Of a stretch of 64,000 nucleotides of DNA, positions 33,830 to 46,871 are shown piece by piece. Source of the stretch: Zopfochytrium polystomum (Eukaryota > Chytridiomycota > Chytridiomycetes > Chytridiales > Chytridiaceae); contig JAIVFJ010000136.1 in assembly GCA_025765615.1 (NCBI GenBank), positions 109,501 to 173,500 of the forward strand, read 5' to 3'. Each line of letters opens with the position of its first letter. Positions within the stretch are counted from its first letter, which is position 1. Under the pieces are notes generated by a model. That model searched no databases and was not told where the DNA came from. It worked only from the letters and a program-made list of their open reading frames with translations. The translations under genes and the position numbers were made by a program.

Positions 33830-35376
33830 CTTTCTCTCTCTCTCTCCCCTCTCTTACATTCAAGATGCTACTTGTTGTAACGCGAAGTATGTCGTGATTA
33901 TCTGGGGGTGTTTGGAGAGGGTAGAGGTTTCAAAAACCGCGTAAGCAACACCCGAGAAGTGAAAAAGTGAATGACAATAACGAAGGCACCAAACCAGATG
34001 CATCGCCGGTGTGCGAGCTGAAGCCAATGTACCCTTTTGACGGTAGAGAGACATCGTCCGCCTTGAAGCAGGTCTCAAACTGGTCGTTGCCCTTGACGTC
34101 CAAGGAAAGCTGGGTGCGCAAGTTCTGTCAGTCTTTTGCCGTGACGACCACACTAAATCACAAACGACGCGTGGCTGCGCGAGCCGGGTAATTTTACCTC
34201 CAACGAAGTGTGGGCCAGGTACCGGATCCTCGCTCGGGTGGGAACATCCCGCTTTCGAATCTCCGACGTGCATCCTCCGATTGCTTGGTCCATCCCATCA
34301 TTTCCGTTGTCGTAGGAAACGGAGCCGTTGTTGACCATGCCCATAATGTAAGGGAACCCCGCCTGAAAAACCACGCAGGTATCAAAGATCAAAAAACAGA
34401 AAATAAAGAGTAGCAAAACTTCAATCTTCGTACGCGATGGCGGCCGTTGCTGTACGTGTCAAAAAAGATTCCAAGCCCGTCAAAGTAGTCCTTTGAACCG
34501 AAAACAGGGCCATTTTCCGGCGGAGTCGAAGTAAACCAGAAAGCGAAACCGTCGCCGTACAGCGAGGATCCGCTGCCGTCGACTTTGAACTCGAATTCGA
34601 CGAGCCACGAGGGAACCATCAGCGGCTGAGCCGGGAAACCAAAGGGAGGTTAGAGACTAGGCGCGACCGAAAAGCTGCGCTCAAACTTTCACCGTAGATC
34701 ACGGCGGCCAAACGCTCAACAAGAAAAAAAGAAACTCACCGTGGCAGCGTATATCCATCCACGCCTGGATTGGAAATCTGGTGCCAGCCGGACGAAGCGG
34801 TTCACCTCCACAAGGGTGTCTACGTGAAGAACCGGAATCCCTTGGTTAGCACACTTCAAACGGCACCTGCGTGTGGGCTTACCTCCGCCGAATTCCCACC
34901 AGCTTGTCCACGGTGGCGGAGTGGTCAGTTCGGTTTACGACACGGAATACAGGAGCGTCTTGTCAGTATCTCCACAGTTGGAGACTGTTACACAAAAGAC
35001 TTACCGGTTCCTTAGATTCTCCTCTAATTCGTCGTGCGGTTAGCGCATGGGCAAGGTTGGTAGATTTTTGCATTTTGGGTTGTTGGCGTAGTTTCAAGAA
35101 CAAACCGCCATGACAGGAAGGCGCGTTAATGAGTGCAGGCCATTTGAGTCGCGACGCGAGATCGTTGCGGGAGACTGCGCGGACCTGAACGATCGCGCCA
35201 AAAAAAAATGGCAACCGGGCCGAGTTCCAACTCCACTCACCAACAAACGGAGGGTTCAGCGCGTAGGCAAACAGAGGCATGGTCGACTCTTCTGGTTCTG
35301 CGGCGACCATGCCGCTGGGAGTGGTAGCGAGAATCGAGGCGAGAGCGCTTGCGAGGAAGGCGATTGCGGCCACCAT
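33495..35376 (-). CDS. L-type (legume-like) lectin cargo receptor, VIP36/Emp47 type
   Basis: At least six exons on the minus strand. From ATG 35,376: signal peptide-like MVAAIAFLASALASILATT, then the leguminous-type lectin domain with VNRFVRLAPDFQSRRGWIY (about 34,750-34,805), WLVEFEFKVDG, YGDGFAFWFT (about 34,530-34,560), FDGLGIFFDTYSN (about 34,450-34,490, the metal- and sugar-site region) and KGYIGFSSHTGDA. The last exon holds a Gly/Lys/Pro stalk, one membrane helix (IVTVLIILLLVAGGGLAGFLYY) and the cytosolic tail QRRVAPKAYKRF, like the short transport signals of VIP36. Such proteins carry high-mannose glycoproteins between ER and Golgi. A 34-base homopolymer (33,794-33,827) lies in the last intron. 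Confidence 0.9.
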
Positions 35377-35663
35377 GCTGGATGAGGATGAATTGACAGG
35401 AGAGATCGTCCGGAGCCCACGAAATCGGGCAGGCCGACGCTGCGCCGACGACGGCGATGACGAGGATGGTGAGGGCATGGAGAGGGCGCCGGCGGCGGTT
35501 GTAGTCGTGGTGGTGGTGGTAGGAGAGGGGCACGCCGAGGGCGGGGCGTTGGCGAAGCAAAAACGACAACAGCGGTTGAGGAGATTCTTCTCTCTCTGTC
35601 TTGTGCTGTCTGCTGTGTTTTCGCTTTCGTTCCACAGGCACCTCACTTATTACAAATTAGCGC

Positions 35664-37080
35664 TCACGTAACATCGGTCGTCCCACAGTGTGCAAGCAAG
35701 CCGCGGAACGGCGGCGGCGCCGTCCCAACACCCCCTCTTCCTCCTCGTCGGAAGATACCGGCCTGGCACCGCGCCGCCTCTGTTGTTAGCACACCTTCCA
35801 GCCATTTCTTATTCCTGGCGCCTTGCTCGGAAAGCGGCGCTCTTATCACAAAACTTGCTTGTCGCAAAAGTTGAAGACGATGCAGATAAGTCTTCGACTT
35901 TGACGGAGTTTTTTCTTGAGTGCCAGACGCTTGAAGGTTGTAAAGTCGTTTCTCCGTTTCCGAAACCTGTCGCAGCACTTTCAGGGCGGAGCGGGCGTAA
36001 CATCACACAAGCATCCAGGGCAAGCCAGGTTGAGATCGTCCCGATCATCACCGCCACAGAACGGTGTGTAATGCTATCTTTGAGCGGGTCATCAGGTCGA
36101 GCAAAGCAAAGCAAAGGCTCTTACCGATTGTGTGATCGTTTTGGTATGGAGCTGAGCGCAACCACTGTTCCTTCTGCAGCTTTGCTATCCTTCTGTCGAT
36201 CATTTTGGGCTTTCACCGAAACGGACGAGCCTCGTGCCCACAATAAATTGCTGCCACGATATTTATTGGCACGGACGGTTCTTCTTGCGTTTCCAATCTG
36301 CTTCCCTTTCTTCTCTTGCTTAGAGCGCGCCAGGGAAAGGGCTTGAAAAGTAAAGGTAAGAGAAAATTCCATTTGATGCCGGTATCAGCAGTTGTTCCAG
36401 TACGAGATATGTTCAGATAGATTGGCGGGTTACTCTTTAGATGGTAAATCCCGATTAGCTAGCTAAGGTAGAGCATGCTTCAACAGATGGCCCATCGATC
36501 CCGTAGTTCACCTGTTTAAACTTGTTTTATGACAACAGAATAGAACTGAGTTTCGGCCACTTCCCTTCTCTCAAAAGCTCGTATCCAAGAACGCTCAAGT
36601 TTTGAAAGATACTCGCACAATTCAGCGTGCCACTGCAGCTGTCTTAAATTTAGGATGGTTAATGTAGAGGCAACAGTGGCATTCACAGAAAAGAAATCCC
36701 TCATATGTTTCAGCGCTGAATTGATTGCAACGTATGCTGGTGATGAGCGGCACTATGCAATGAGCCTGGACGCAGGATATCAACCGAGAAGATTCGTTTC
36801 ATTGAAGATGGAACCCGTTCTTGCGACATCCAGAGCATCACAAAGCACTTTACGACAGCCGTGGCCCAGTTGCGGCCGCTCAAACGATACAGCTGCTCGA
36901 GTTCTCCCTCCTAAATCGACGCGCTACTCCATGCCCTTTCAGAAATGTGGGAGGGAATCTTGCTGCACGCACACACTCGCCGTCACTAGCGCACACACAC
37001 ACACCTCTGAATTTGCTCCGTGAAAGATCTCTTTATCATGACGCATCGCCCGCTCCTCTCCCTATTCAACTTCCTATTCT
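35664..37080 (-). CDS. Tentative multi-exon gene, function unknown
   Basis: Several minus-strand frames look coding but cannot be joined with confidence. In order: about 36,905-36,800 (ERPQLGHGCRKVLCDALDVA), about 36,760-36,516 (YVAINSALKHMRDFFSVNAT, then a helical stretch with WHAELCEYLSKLERSW, ending at a GTGAAC donor), about 36,345-36,121, and 35,978-35,664 (ALKVLRQVSETEKRLYNLQA). They are helical and charged and could form a coiled coil. I recognise no family. A plus-strand ORF over 36,655-37,023 is the alternative reading. Confidence 0.35.
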
Positions 37081-37254
37081 TCTTCCGCTTTATTCTTCTT
37101 CTCTCATTGTTCTCGCTAACCTTGAATAGGACTCATCCCTGACGACACCCGTCAAACGAGGATCGCCGCAAACTGATCGTCGCAAGCTGGCCAAGCGCGA
37201 ATACACACAAACCGGAACAGACCTGGAGACAGACGTTGACAAAAGGAGGGGAGA

Positions 37255-37345
37255 CAGAGAGAGAGAGGGAGAGAGAGAGAGAGAGAGGCAGAGAGAGAGT
37301 GTGTGTGTGAGTGAGAGAGTGAGAGAGAGAGAGAGAGAGAAAGAG
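37255..37345 (+). repeat. (GA)n-rich microsatellite in the SDR 5' region
   Basis: Impure GA/GT repeat just upstream of the SDR start codon. Long ORFs over it on both strands are low-complexity artefacts. Confidence 0.85.
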
Positions 37346-37378
37346 TGAGAGAGAGAAAGAGCGAGAGGAAACGCAACA

Positions 37379-40300
37379 ATGTACGTTGCCCGACTAGCGA
37401 CAGGCGCCTTGTCCTCGCTAGTCTCGCCGCTGTTGCGTCGACCGCAACCGTCGCCGACCGAAGTGGAAGGCCCGTCGGCGTCCGCCCCGGCCCTGCTGCT
37501 TTCTTCAGCCGCCACCGCCGGCGATACCGCCGAGCCGTCGGCAGGTCGGCGCGCCACCGACACCCACGACGACCGGACAGGGCGAGCGCTGGGCAAGAGC
37601 GTGACGTCGCTGTCGACATCGGACGGCCGCGTCGACCTGCTGGCCGTCGCGGACTACATCTCCGACTCGGTCAACACGGGCATCGCCGTCGCCGCAAACA
37701 GGGTGTTTGGCTACAACCTCGAGTTTCCCGTGCACGACCGCGGCGCCGTGCTCGTTACCGGCGCCGGCTCCAAGGTCGGCGCGCACGCGGCAAGGACGTG
37801 AGTTGGGAGGGCCGCGGATTAGAGAACGGGGGGCGCGTGGGAGAGATTCGAGAGCGAGCGAGAGAGAGAGATACAGAGAAGGGAGAGGGTGTGTGTGTGT
37901 GCATGTGAAAGTACGAGAGCAGGTGAGACTACGTATGACCCTTCGGAGCTGCCAGAGCCGGTTTTCCTTCTATCTTCTCCTTTCCGCCCTCTCCTTCTCC
38001 TCCCCTTCTCTCGTGCGTGCTGTTGCGTAGGAGGGGTGTCGCCAGCTGCCGCTCCGAAAGGAAGTGCAGTGCCACACCCACGTGAAGGGAAGGGCTTTCC
38101 ACCACGTTCAGAAAACGACCAAGCCCTCTGCTAACCCCTCCACTGCTTATTCCCTCTCACCCAGCCTCTGCTCGCTCGGGTATACGATATTCGCGTGTGT
38201 GCGTTCCGTCCAGGAGGGCCGCCGTCTGGAGGCGTGGTGCGTTCAGGACGGCTCCACTGCACCCTGCGTGCCCATCGTTCTTGATGTCACCTCGCCGCAA
38301 AGCCTCCGCGCCGCGTACAACACAGTCTGCAAGCACCTTGGCGTGCATGCTGTCGCTGGCGGCTCAATTCAGCGGGACAATGCGAGGAGCCGCGATCCTG
38401 GGCCGGGCATCATGCTGCCCAGCCAGCAACAGCAGCAGCAACAGCAGCAACAGCAGCACGGCGGGAAGTCGCAGGAGCATCAGGAAGGCGAGTGCGATTT
38501 TTCGTCGCAATCGACGCTGCAGACCCTGGTGCATGCTAGCCCTCCTATATCTCGCTCCGCGAGCGATCTGCAACCCGCGGCTGGCCCAGATGATCGAGCT
38601 TCTGACGCCACAGAGCCGTTAGATTCCCGAACCGCAGAGCTCCTTGTCGGCATAATCAACTGCGAGGGCACCGAATCGCCGGGGCCGTTGGAGCTTTTGC
38701 CGCTGTCCGAGCTGATGCGGTGTTATGAGATCAACACCGCGGGTGCGGTTGCGGTAACGCAGTGCTTTTTACCGCTTTTGAGAGAGTCCCGGGGACGAAT
38801 AATCAACGTTTGTTCTTCTGCCGGCGTTACGGCCGCCCCAATAAATGGAAGCTACGCGGCAAGCAAGATGGCCCTCGTAGCTGTTTCGGACAGCCTCCGA
38901 GTTGAGCTCTACCCCTTCGGCATAAGGTGATGACTACGATGGTGCTGCAAACGCTAATTTGTAAATCTATTTCTTTCGACTTAAAGCGTGTCCATCATAG
39001 AACCCGGTGCGGTGGATGCTGCGGCTTGGTCTCCGCCTCACAGCAGCGAGCCAGCCAGCTCCGTATCTAGTTCCACCCACTCTCTGCAACTCCGCCCACT
39101 CAATTCGCTTCAGCCTCAGCTTCCGCAGCCTCTCGCGACGCCGGCACGAGGAAGGGCAAGAGCGGAGCCTCAGTACCAGCGTCCAACCCCACCCTTCTTT
39201 TCGGCCGAACGCCGCAGGCTTTCCTCCTTTGATTCGCAGCCAAGTCGGCCTAATTCTCCGCAGCTATTTCACGTTCACCAAAGGCAGCTCAAAGAACTGG
39301 AGGAGCGCCTTCTCTCCCAAGCGACTTGCCCGCTCAACCAGTCCTCGCCCTACCCTTCTTCGACGGCTCAAAGTGTCTTGCGCCGGCGGTCGACGGGAGG
39401 CGCCCACAGAGCCGGTCCGTCCCAACGCAACGCCTTTGGCTTGGCCGTTGCCATACCGAGCGGGGACGCGACAACACCATGCGCATTGCAGGGACCAGCG
39501 CGAATAGAATCCACGCCCACAATGCCCTCCCCGCCGCCGGAAGCGCCGCCACGGTACTACCGTTCATGGTCGTCGTCGTCGTCGTCGTCGGCTTCGTCGT
39601 CGACCGCGGGCGTCTCTCCGCCCGACGAGGCCGTTAGCGGCGGCAGCGAGCCGCCACCGTCCGCAGTCGCCTTCTTGTCGCGGCCGCCGAACCAACAAAT
39701 CCAATACAACGCCCATGCCCTCGACTACCACCCCGTGTGGGATGCGGCGGACCTCTCAACGACGGCCGAACGGCTGTACGGTCCTCTGATCGCGACAGTT
39801 CGCAACCTTTCGCTCCTCGCACTGACTTCGGCCGACGGCACGCCGCCGTGCCGGGAGCAGCAGCCGTCGTCGAACCACTCGTCGACCGCGACACCAAAGT
39901 CTGCGAAAACAAGCGCGGCGGCGGCGGCCACGCTGAGCCGCAAGGCGGCGCTGCGGCACAACGACCGCGGCGCAACGCCGCCAGGTGGACGAGGCGGAAG
40001 TGCAGGAGCAGCCGCAAGGTCGTCGTCGTCGTCGTCGCCGTCGTTGCCTCCGCTGCCGTTGGAATCCGCCGATCACCCGGCCGACCACGCGCCCTGTTCG
40101 CCGCCGTCGTCGTCCCTGCGCCACACGTCGCGCGCCATCTGCCACGCGCTCAGGTCGCCGTTTCCAAAGACGCGCTACCGGGTCGGGTGGGATGCTCGCG
40201 CGACGGCCGCGCTGCGCTGGGCGCTGCCCGATCGGATCTTGGATTGGGGGTTTGCGGCGTTGGCGGGCGGCAGGCGGGACGGCGCGGGATGGTAAGAATT

Positions 40301-40447
40301 GGGGTGGTGGAGCGAAGCACGACGCTCATTGCCCCTGCCCCCGCCTTGCCGTGTTCTTCTTCACCCGCCTCACTTGACAGGAAGTGCGGCAACTTCCCCA
40401 GCATACCCCGAAGGGAGAATAAAATTCGTCATCGTGCTCGAACTTGA
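37379..40447 (+). CDS. Short-chain dehydrogenase/reductase with long disordered C-terminal extension
   Basis: Exons 37,379-37,797, 38,165-38,926 and 38,987-40,291, then probably 40,381-40,447 (canonical donor at 40,292), about 850 residues; without the last splice it would stop at 40,295 with 829. SDR marks: VTGAGSKVG (NAD(P) loop), LDVTS, INTAGAVAVTQCFLPLL, RGRIINVCSSAG with catalytic Ser, SYAASK with Tyr/Lys, and IIEPGAV. The usual NNAG is NCEG. A glutamine run (38,421-38,459) lies inside the fold. The last 430 residues are Ser/Pro-rich apart from short ordered patches. Resembles 11-cis-retinol/steroid dehydrogenase-like SDRs; substrate unknown. Confidence 0.85.
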
Positions 40448-40473
40448 CTGTGGGAATTTTTTTTTTGGGTGGA

Positions 40474-40692
<219 letters not shown>

Positions 40693-40753
40693 GCAGACAG
40701 GCAACGATTGGTTACTGTGTTATTGGGAGGAGCGAGACAGACAAAGAACGACA

Positions 40754-42923
40754 ATGACAATGACGCACGCAGCAACAGAAGCCCGCGGCGACGACGAGAA
40801 GGGCCGCGCCGGCGACTTGAAGAAGCACTTCGGCGACGCCCGCCGCCACCACCACAACCACCCGCTTCTTCCCACGAGCAACAACTACCACCAGCAACAG
40901 CACCAGCCACGGCCGCTGCCGCACGCCCTGCTGCTCACAATGATGCCCGCGAGCTTCCCCGCCGCCGCTCGCCGCACCGCCGGCCCCACCCGCCTGGCCC
41001 TCGCGCTCCTCGCGTTCCCCTGCCTCCTCCTGCTGCTGGTGGCGTGGCCCGACCTCGGCCGCTGGACGGCCGCCGTCGGCCGCCACGGCCTGGATGCCGC
41101 CGCGGGCCGCGGCAATGCGGGGGCTCTGTGGTCGCCCGCATCGGGCGACGCCGCCATCGCCAGGTTGGGTGCGTCCGCATCGGACCTCGACCGTGCCTTG
41201 GCACTCTTGCAACGCGCGCCCGTCATCGACGGCCACAATGACCTCCCCATCGGCTTGCAGGTGCGTGCGGACCAAGTCACCGCCATTTGTGCTTTGGGGG
41301 CGTGGGCTAATCTTATACTTCGTTCGATCGGAAATTTGGTCAGTTCCGCAACAACGGGCGCCTCCAGAACATCAACCTCACCACTCTGCCGGGTTACCAC
41401 ACGGACATTACGCGCCTGAGAGAAGGGAGGTGAGTGACGGAACTCTATTTGAGTGGGAGAACGCTGCGTCCCTGACCATCACATTTCGCGCCTTCGATTA
41501 GGGTTGGTGCGCAATTCTGGAGCGCTTTTGTCCCCTGCAACCCGGACTACAAAAAAAAGTCCGACGATGTTCGGTTCACCTTGGAACAGGTGGGTTGCGG
41601 CTCTACTTCGTTTAAAGTAGCTCGATGCATCCTAACACCGCCCGCCCGCTTCACAGATTGACCTGATCAGGCGCATGACAGAGTTGTATCCGGAGGTACG
41701 GTTTGTCTTTAACCTTTGGCGATATCTCGATCTAATTCCGCCTGTTTACCTCTAAAGACGTTTGCCATGGCGTACAGCAGCGCTGACATCAAGAAAATTG
41801 CCCAAACGGGACGCATTGCCTCTCTCATCGGTCTGGAAGGAGGTGAAGCTGTTTTTTGGGGCGGGGGGTGGTGTCTTGCGCTGAACCAAGTGTCTCCAGG
41901 CCACCATATAGACGGTTCTCTCGCGGTCCTTCGCCAGTACTACTCGCTTGGAGCGCGATACAGTAATGCCATTCTAATAACCCTTTTACTTGCCAACTGT
42001 TTTCCCCTGATGTTTTGCGGCTCTCTTCAGTGACGCTTACGCACTCGTGCAACACCGCCTGGGCCGACTCTGCCTCGCAACCCCCCGAGCACAACGGGCT
42101 CACCAAATTTGGCGAAACGGTGATTCGTGAAATGAACCGCTTGGGCATGTTGATAGATTTGAGGTGAGAATGCGAGCGTCGCGTTTTGGGGTTCACGGAA
42201 TGGTTATGTGTGTGTGCAAGATGTGGTGCCTGTCTGTGCGCCCACCCCACCTCATGCCTTCCCCCTCTTTCCTCCAGCCACGTCTCTCCCGAGACCATGC
42301 TGCAAGCAATCCGCCTGTCAACGGCGCCCGTCGTTTTCTCGCACAGCTCCGCCTTTGCCGTGTGCAACTCGCCGCGCAACGTGCCGGACAAGATCCTAAA
42401 GATGCTCAAGGCCAAGGACGGCGTCGTCATGGTCAACTTTTTCCCCGACTTTGTCGGCTGCAACAAGAAAAACCCCAAGAACGTGACGCTTGAGGACGTG
42501 GCCGACCACGTCTCGTACATTGCAAAGCTCATTGGTGCAGAGTACGTCGGCCTCGGAAGCGACTTTGACGGTATCCCGTCTACGCCCAAGGGGTTGGAGG
42601 ACGTGTCCAAGGTGAAGAAGGACGGATTTTCTGTGCTTCTCTGCGGTTTCGTCTCCGCCCCTCGCCCCCGGAAAAGCAAAACAGAAAAAAAAACTCACAA
42701 ACTAACAAATCAAAAACAAATCAAAAACAAAACAAAACAAAACAAACAGTATCCAAACCTGGTGGCCGAGCTCTTGCGGCGCGGCCTGACGCCGGCCGAG
42801 GTGATTGGCATCACCGGCGGCAACCTCTTGCGCGTGTTTGGCCGCGTGGAGCAAGTCAGCCGCAGCCTCAAGTCCTCTCCGTTGGTCGAGGAGGGCCGGG
42901 TCGCGGTCAACAAGACCTGCTGA
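40754..42923 (+). CDS. Membrane dipeptidase (M19, renal dipeptidase family)
   Basis: Nine exons: 40,754-41,260, 41,344-41,429, 41,502-41,589, 41,657-41,695, 41,758-41,842, 41,900-41,962, 42,031-42,163, 42,278-42,611 and 42,750-42,923, giving 502 residues. Zinc enzyme cutting dipeptides. Ligand motifs: IDGHNDLP (His-x-Asp), SLIGLEGGH (bridging Glu), FSHSS (His) and GLGSDFDG; also [16 protein letters not shown] and [11 protein letters not shown] hydrophobic segment near residue 80-97 ([18 protein letters not shown]) and a His/Pro-rich N-terminus suggest a type II membrane protein, with the catalytic domain in the lumen or outside. No GPI tail, unlike the mammalian kidney enzyme. Confidence 0.94.
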
Positions 42924-43521
42924 CGGCTGGTATGAAAAAGAAAGAGACGGGGCTCTGTCATTTTCTCTCTCTCTTCTCTCTCTCTTCTCTCTCTCTCTTC
43001 TTTTCTTTCCTTTTTTTTTGTTTTCTCTTGTTCTTTTTCTCCTACTCGTCTCGTAAGAGTCTGATTGTGTCCGTTTGGGGCTGGGTCTTGGAGGTCTGGG
43101 GGGGGGGGGGGGGGGGCCTTTGGGGGCCTGCCGGCCTCCTCTGTTGGTGCGGGTTGCGCGGGTTGTCCTCGTCGAGGTTTCTCTTCTCTTCCGTTTTGCC
43201 GCGGCCCGCCATTCTTTCTTGTTCGGTCCTTCACGTCCGTTTTTAACACTTCGTTTTTGTCTCAAAGTCGTTTTGCCGTTTGATTTGTTCGATGTGTGTT
43301 TGTTTGTTTGATTTTGTGTTTCTTTTTTTCCCCCCTGTGTGAGTGAGCGAGTGAGTGAGTGTTTGTGCGTGTGTGTGTTTTGTTGCTCTCGTGTTAGTGC
43401 GTGTCTCTGCGTGTTTCTCCCCTGGTCCGTTTTCTTTCTGTTTCCGAAGCAGAAAACGAAAGAATCAACGCGAGAAATAGAGACAGAGACTGGAGAGAGC
43501 TACGACTGAAGTGCAACATTT
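42924..43521. other. Convergent intergenic region
   Basis: About 600 bases between the 3' ends of the dipeptidase and HRD1 genes. CT-rich tract (42,960-43,050), a run of 19 G (43,098-43,116) and GT-rich sequence. No gene supported. Confidence 0.6.
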
Positions 43522-45930
43522 TTATTGTGTCGGTTGTTTTCCCTTTGAAACAGCCGAAGACGAAGACGACGACGACGACGACAACGGAGCGGCCGCCCCT
43601 ACCCCCACCTCATCCGGCATCATCTGCAGCACCTGCGTGAACTGCGTGGCGACGCCCGCCAGCTGATTTTGTATGTTTTGTATCGCGCGGAGTCGCTGGA
43701 TGATCGCCTCCCGCGACGTGCCCTCCATTGTACGGAGTTGGTCGTCGCTCAGCTCCTCAAGAGGTGTTGCTAGCAAAAACGTGCGGGCGGAGGGTGAGTT
43801 TGGGAGACGCGCCGAAAAAAAAAAAAAAAACAAAAACAAAAAAAAGCATAAAAGCGCACACTCACCCAAGTTGGACAACGAAACGTTGGGACCCTCCGCT
43901 CCTCCTGCACGCAGGGGCGTCAACGTGAACGGATAAAACTGAGCAAACGTCGAGCCGCCGAGCTGTACAGCGGGAAGCGGAATGGAGGTGGAGGTGGTGG
44001 AGGACGACGAGGACGACGAGGACGACGAGGAAGACGACGACGACGACGACGAGGAGGAAGACGAAGACGACGCGACGGCCGGCTGTGCGTTTCCCCCAGG
44101 GGGTGCCGGCGGAATGATTCCGAGACCCGCAAGGCTCGGCAGCATTTGATGCAGCATCCGAGGGGCCGGGGCAGCGGCGTCCGGCCTCGGTGCGGCGGGG
44201 GCCGCTGCGTTGGCGCCACCCAGGGGGGGCGGCTGCTGTCCAGGCTGCGGCCCTGCCGCAGGTCCAGCTGGAGCGCCCGGCTGAAGAGGTCCCGGAGCCG
44301 CGTCGAGAACGGATCTGCGGCTGTTGAAACATTGCATTATTAGCGTATGAAAAGCCTGAAGCAGCGATGATGCGCCTGAACAAACCACCACCACCACAAA
44401 AAAGCTCCGGTTGGAAACTAGTCTGACTCTCACCAAGTGGGGCAGCTTTGCTGCCGCTCCAGCCAACTCCTCAGGCACTGAAAGTGGAAAATATGGCCGC
44501 ACTGTAGCTTTTTCGGCACGTTGGAGCGGCTGCCGGCCGCTGGAGGGCGCGCAGGCGCCGCTCCCTGAGCAGCAGGTGCAGCACCTGGAGCGGGTGCGGC
44601 TCCACCCGCGGCGGCGGGAAGCTCCATTTCTTCTCGGCAAATGATGCAAACACGATCGGTGGCCTGTAAATCGGCAGCCGTCGCATCGGGGTAACGCTCG
44701 TTCATGTTGGCTGTGGCACGACGGTACTGAACCAAGTCACGGCAACGCTGCACGAAGCTTCGAAGGGTGATGTAGAGATCGCGTAGGATGTGAAGCGGGA
44801 AGCCATAGTAGTTGACGATAATTCCAAAGAAGAACATGTACGTGACCAACTTAAAAAAGTCTGCACAAAATCAAGGTCAACCAGGCGAGAATGCCGCACC
44901 TGCGTCTTACCAACAACGAGATCCACATAAAACAAATACATGGATTTGTTCTCCCAAGGATGCTCACTGACAAGATCGATGGAGTGGATGATATACTTGA
45001 TTATGGTCGACACCATTAGGGTGACGAGAATCATGTACTGTATCCAGGTCAGGGAGATCGATCACTTAAAGTTGCCTCGCCACAATTAAATACATACCTC
45101 AAACCCAAAGATGATCATCATGCTTGCTCCCTTCTTGAAGGTATAATCCACCGAATATGCAAGGAGGCCCAGGTCTACTAGAACCAAAATTACCATCACA
45201 GATATCATTCTCACGTGGAACAGCGGAGGAGTGTTTGGAGCTTGCTCCATCTAAGGCGTTATGGGGGAAAGGACGTTACGAAAAAGGGAGCAACCAGGGA
45301 GAAACCGGATCCAACTTACGAAATCCACTCGAACTGCTGAAATCCAGTGGAAAATCTTGATCACCAGAAGCAATCCGAAAAGGACAATGAAGCGCATGTC
45401 GAACTCATCGCGAAAGATCGTCATTGCGAGGCACGTCTCGGTGATTGCAAACCACGATCGCTCGTACAGATGCTGCATTGTGATAAGGATGGATCCGAAG
45501 GCTGGGGAGGAAACAGCAACTACCTCCACTTCGAGAGCCCGAAGCTCGCCAAAGAAAAGCCGTTGGAAGAACCGCGCAAACACGATGGTCAGATAGAGGC
45601 CAAGATTCAAAAGGACCTGAGGGTGAGGGGCAGTGAGTCAATCGAGTACGGTAGGGGTGTGCAGGAGGAGTTCCTCTCCGCCCGATGAAACTCGAGAGTT
45701 GAGTGAGGGTCGTGCGGCGCAGATGGGGTGCGTCCGATCCCCGCTTCTCTCGACACTGCGCGCGCGACGCGCCGGCTCCTCAAGGAGATCACACGAACCA
45801 GCATTGACGAGCTCGATCTTGTCAGGTGGAGGCAAGCGGTGTAGAAGTGGCCGCGCAGGTAGAACGCGTTGGCGATGACGACGCTCGCGAGCCCGACCGA
45901 CAGGGCGCCGTACATCTCGAGGCGGCCCAT
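43522..45930 (-). CDS. HRD1: ER-associated degradation E3 ubiquitin ligase Hrd1 (synoviolin)
   Basis: Multi-exon minus-strand gene. It ubiquitinates misfolded proteins moved out of the ER. Exon 1 gives the first membrane helix (MGRLEMYGALSVGLASVVIA). Later exons give LFFGELRALEVE, HLYERSWFAITETCLAMTIF, FRDEFDMRFIVLFGLLLVIK and further helices to about 44,760. The RING-H2 follows: CIICREEM, then a 35-residue Ala/Pro insert, LQCGHIFHFQCLRSWL, and CPTC completed across the 44,321-44,433 intron. The tail is Ala/Pro/Gly-rich with a Ser run (44,030-44,075), then a conserved-looking end (PLEELSDDQLRTMEGTSREA). A 51-bp intron after LRALEVE keeps the frame if unspliced. Confidence 0.93.
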
Positions 45931-46822
45931 CTTGGACGGTGGTGTTGGTGCGAGTGGAGTGGAGTGTCGGTTGTGGTTCAGCTTGAACCAAGGGTCGCGG
46001 AATTGATTGGAATTTTTTTTAATTTTTTTTTTCTCCCTTCTCTTCTTTTTTGTTTCCCCTTTGGCGATTTTGTCGCACGCCTACCTGGACACACTTGATT
46101 GGCCAGAGATGTTCTTCGGTTCAGCCAGGTGGTTCAGCCTAGCCAGTCGGTTCAGCCGGGGTTCAGTCTCAACGTGCCGAAACCAAAAAGATGGTGCTGT
46201 GCAAAGCCGTCCAAAGCGCGCGTAAGGACATCTGCACCCTATCCATCCATCCCATCCGCCCACCCACCCACCCACCCATCATCCCTCCCATTCATCCACC
46301 CATCCATCCCATCCACTCTGCGCCAGTCTGACTTATGCGTGTGAGTGTGTGTGCGAGTGTACCGAGCCCGCGGGCGAGCTGGCGGGCGAGGGTGTGAGTG
46401 AGTGCACCTGGTGTGTGTGCGTGTCGATGACTTCGAGCCCCCGTGCAAGTACTTCCTTCGCAGAGAAGGTGGGTGTGCGACTGTGCCGCCTTACTTTGTT
46501 GCGTCAGCTGACGCGAGCCACAAAAACACACACACACATGTCATAGAGAGAGATGGAGGGAGGGGGCAGACCAGCCGACAGGCGCACTCGCTACCCAACC
46601 CTTAAAATGTGTTATTTGCAGCTGCTGCTGTGATGGAACGGTTTCGAAAGGAGAGAAACAAACAAGAAAAAAAAAAATCGCGAATCCTTCATTTTGCAGA
46701 CAAACAGAATCAACAACGGAAATTCCTTTCTCCGCAGTCCCCAGTTGCTGTAGAGAGGAATCATCTGCCAACCCGCACCCATCTCCAAAGCATGAAGCAC
46801 GACACAGCCCCACTCTCTCTCT

Positions 46823-46871
<49 letters not shown>

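Noticed and set aside
36655..37023. 122-codon plus-strand ORF
   Set aside because: Ends in CA-repeat sequence with no domain; the opposite strand looks at least as natural, so neither is called firmly.
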